A stretch of DNA of 8,032 nucleotides from Actinomycetota bacterium (GTDB lineage Bacteria; Actinomycetota; Geothermincolia; Fen-727; Anoxymicrobiaceae). The notes beneath the pieces were generated by a model. The model had not been told where the DNA came from, made no database searches, and saw nothing but the letters and a program-made list of their open reading frames with translations. Made by a program: the position numbers and the translations under genes. Below, one piece after another: positions 6,887 to 8,032 of the stretch. The DNA lies in assembly GCA_016649525.1 (NCBI GenBank), contig JAENXM010000072.1, forward strand, positions 1 through 8,032, given 5' to 3'. Numbering within the stretch: the stretch's first letter is position 1; the number at the start of each line of letters is the position of its first letter.

Positions 6887-6916
6887 TTGCCTGTGCTCGA
6901 ATCATTACGCTAATAT
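6887..6916 (+). promoter_or_regulatory. Weak candidate promoter for iorA
   Basis: TTGCCT at 6887-6892 and TAATAT at 6911-6916 are 18 bases apart, in the A+T-richer stretch between the palindromic element and the iorA ribosome binding site. Each is an imperfect match (TAATAT agrees with TATAAT at 4 of 6 positions). The call rests mostly on position and local composition. Confidence 0.2.
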
Positions 6917-6959
6917 TTGCAGGACCCTTGGTAAGAGGTTTTTTATTATCGGAGGAAGG

Positions 6960-8032
6960 ATGCCGAAGCGCCTTTTGTTGATGGGCAACGAGGCGGTGGC
7001 CCTGGGCGCGTACCACGCCGGGGTCTCATTCGCGTCGGCCTATCCGGGGACTCCATCGACCGAGATACTCGAGGAGCTCTCCCGGTTCGACGGCGTCTAT
7101 GCAGAGTGGGCTCCGAACGAGAAGGTCGCGGTGGAGGCTGCGGTCGGGGCTTCCCTGGGGGGCGTTCGCTCGCTGGCCGCCATGAAGCATGTCGGCCTGA
7201 ACGTCGCAGCTGACCCGTGGTTCACGCTTCCTTACATCGGAGTCTCGGGCGGGCTGGTCGTGGTGAGCGCCGACGACCCCGGGATGCACTCGAGCCAGAA
7301 CGAGCAGGACAACCGCTATTACGCAAAGGCGGCAAAGGTCCCCATGCTCGAACCGGCCGACAGCCAGGAGGCGTACGACCTGACGAGGGAAGCGTTCCGC
7401 ATGAGCGAACGCTTCGACACGCCCGTGCTCTTGCGGCTCACCACAAGGATCTGCCACTCGCGCAGCGTCGTCGAGACCCGCGAGCCCGAGAAACCCTCCT
7501 ATGTGCCGTACGAGAAGGACGCGGTCAAGAGGGTCATGATACCCGGACACGCGAGACTCAGGCACCCGGTCTTAGTCGAGAGGCTTGCCGAGCTGGAGAA
7601 GTTCAGCGAGAAATTCCCGGGACAGCAAAAGATAAAAGGCTCCGGCCAAGCGGTAGTCGTAACAGGCGGCGTCGCCTACCAGTACGCGAGGGAAGCGTTT
7701 CCCGGGGTCAGCATGCTCAAGCTCGCGATGACCAACCCGCTGCCGCGAAAGCTGATGAGAGATTTCCTCGGCAGGTTCGAGGAAGTCTACGTGGTGGAGG
7801 AGCTCGAGCCGTACATCGAGGAGGCGGTCGCCGCGCTGGGCTTCTCGCCCAGGGGCAAGGACAGTGTCCCCCGGGTCGACGAGCTGAACGTCGACATCGT
7901 GCGCGACGCCTTCCCGGAGCTTGCCGGAGGGCCGGAGGAAAAAACGCCGATCAAGGAGATAAGCGGACTGCCTGCGCGCCCGCCGATCCTCTGCGCCGGC
8001 TGTCCGCACCGGGGAATAATGTATGTGCTCGC
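6960..8032 (+). CDS. iorA: Indolepyruvate:ferredoxin oxidoreductase alpha subunit (3'-truncated by window edge)
   Basis: This is the large TPP-dependent subunit that, with IorB, oxidatively decarboxylates aryl-2-oxoacids such as indolepyruvate to aryl-acetyl-CoA and reduces ferredoxin in the cytoplasm. It is usually part of anaerobic aromatic amino acid breakdown. The ATG at 6960 is preceded by GGAGG at 6951-6955. The N terminus LLMGNEAVALGAYHAGVSFA leads into YPGTPSTEI at 28-36, and NEKVAVEAAVGASLGGVRS follows from residue 53. HSSQNEQDNRYYAK is also typical of the family. The pyrophosphate-binding domain begins with the signature CAGCPHRG at 345-352, just before the window ends. The visible 357 codons are uninterrupted, against a usual length of about 600. 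The missing part should include the rest of the TPP domain and a C-terminal 4Fe-4S ferredoxin domain. iorB is expected downstream. Confidence 0.95.
   Translation, partial: MPKRLLLMGNEAVALGAYHAGVSFASAYPGTPSTEILEELSRFDGVYAEWAPNEKVAVEAAVGASLGGVRSLAAMKHVGLNVAADPWFTLPYIGVSGGLVVVSADDPGMHSSQNEQDNRYYAKAAKVPMLEPADSQEAYDLTREAFRMSERFDTPVLLRLTTRICHSRSVVETREPEKPSYVPYEKDAVKRVMIPGHARLRHPVLVERLAELEKFSEKFPGQQKIKGSGQAVVVTGGVAYQYAREAFPGVSMLKLAMTNPLPRKLMRDFLGRFEEVYVVEELEPYIEEAVAALGFSPRGKDSVPRVDELNVDIVRDAFPELAGGPEEKTPIKEISGLPARPPILCAGCPHRGIMYVL

Noticed and set aside
7026..8009. Two long open frames on the - strand opposite iorA (7026-7565 and 7572-8009)
   Set aside because: They lie wholly antisense to an uninterrupted iorA frame with clear family motifs. 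Their translations are Arg/Leu/Val/His-rich without recognisable domains, as expected from G+C-rich codon bias.

Overview
The window is bacterial, G+C-rich, densely coded chromosomal DNA. It has clear Shine-Dalgarno sequences, an ECF sigma factor with a ZAS-type anti-sigma factor, and a consensus sigma70-type extended -10. The phylum cannot be fixed from the sequence. A V/A-type ATPase next to an indolepyruvate:ferredoxin oxidoreductase fits an anaerobic or fermentative bacterium, but that is inference.

Positions 1-5053 (+ strand) hold the distal part of a V/A-type ATPase operon in the order C (5' end cut off by the window), F, A, B, D. This is the canonical order of the soluble V1 sector. 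The stator and membrane subunits (I, K/L, E, G/H) would lie upstream. A is the catalytic subunit with an intact P-loop, B the non-catalytic nucleotide-binding subunit, and D and F the central rotor shaft. C couples the shaft to the membrane ring. Ion specificity (H+ or Na+) cannot be read because the c-ring gene is outside the window.

Positions 5054-5218 lie between converging genes and are filled with G+C-rich hairpin repeats. Positions 5219-6725 (- strand) are a two-gene regulatory module: an ECF sigma factor (6123-6725) followed 34 bases later by a membrane anti-sigma factor (5219-6088). The anti-sigma has an N-terminal HxxxCxxC zinc finger, one membrane segment and an unrecognised extracytoplasmic domain.

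Positions 6726-6959 separate the divergent sigma and iorA genes. They contain a 143-base MITE-like palindromic element (6740-6882) with perfect 31-base terminal inverted repeats. Its core is an inverted copy of the double-hairpin repeat found on the other side of the sigma/anti-sigma module. The element's end abuts host sequence so as to form a perfect TGnTATAAT extended -10 just upstream of the sigma start codon, which suggests that a leaderless sigma mRNA is driven from the element/host junction.

Positions 6960-8032 (+ strand) are the 5' part of iorA, which runs off the window.

The ATPase and iorA genes look ordinary. The most interesting material is the repeat family bracketing the sigma/anti-sigma pair and the promoter at the repeat junction. 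I see no defence system, CRISPR array, tRNA or rRNA.
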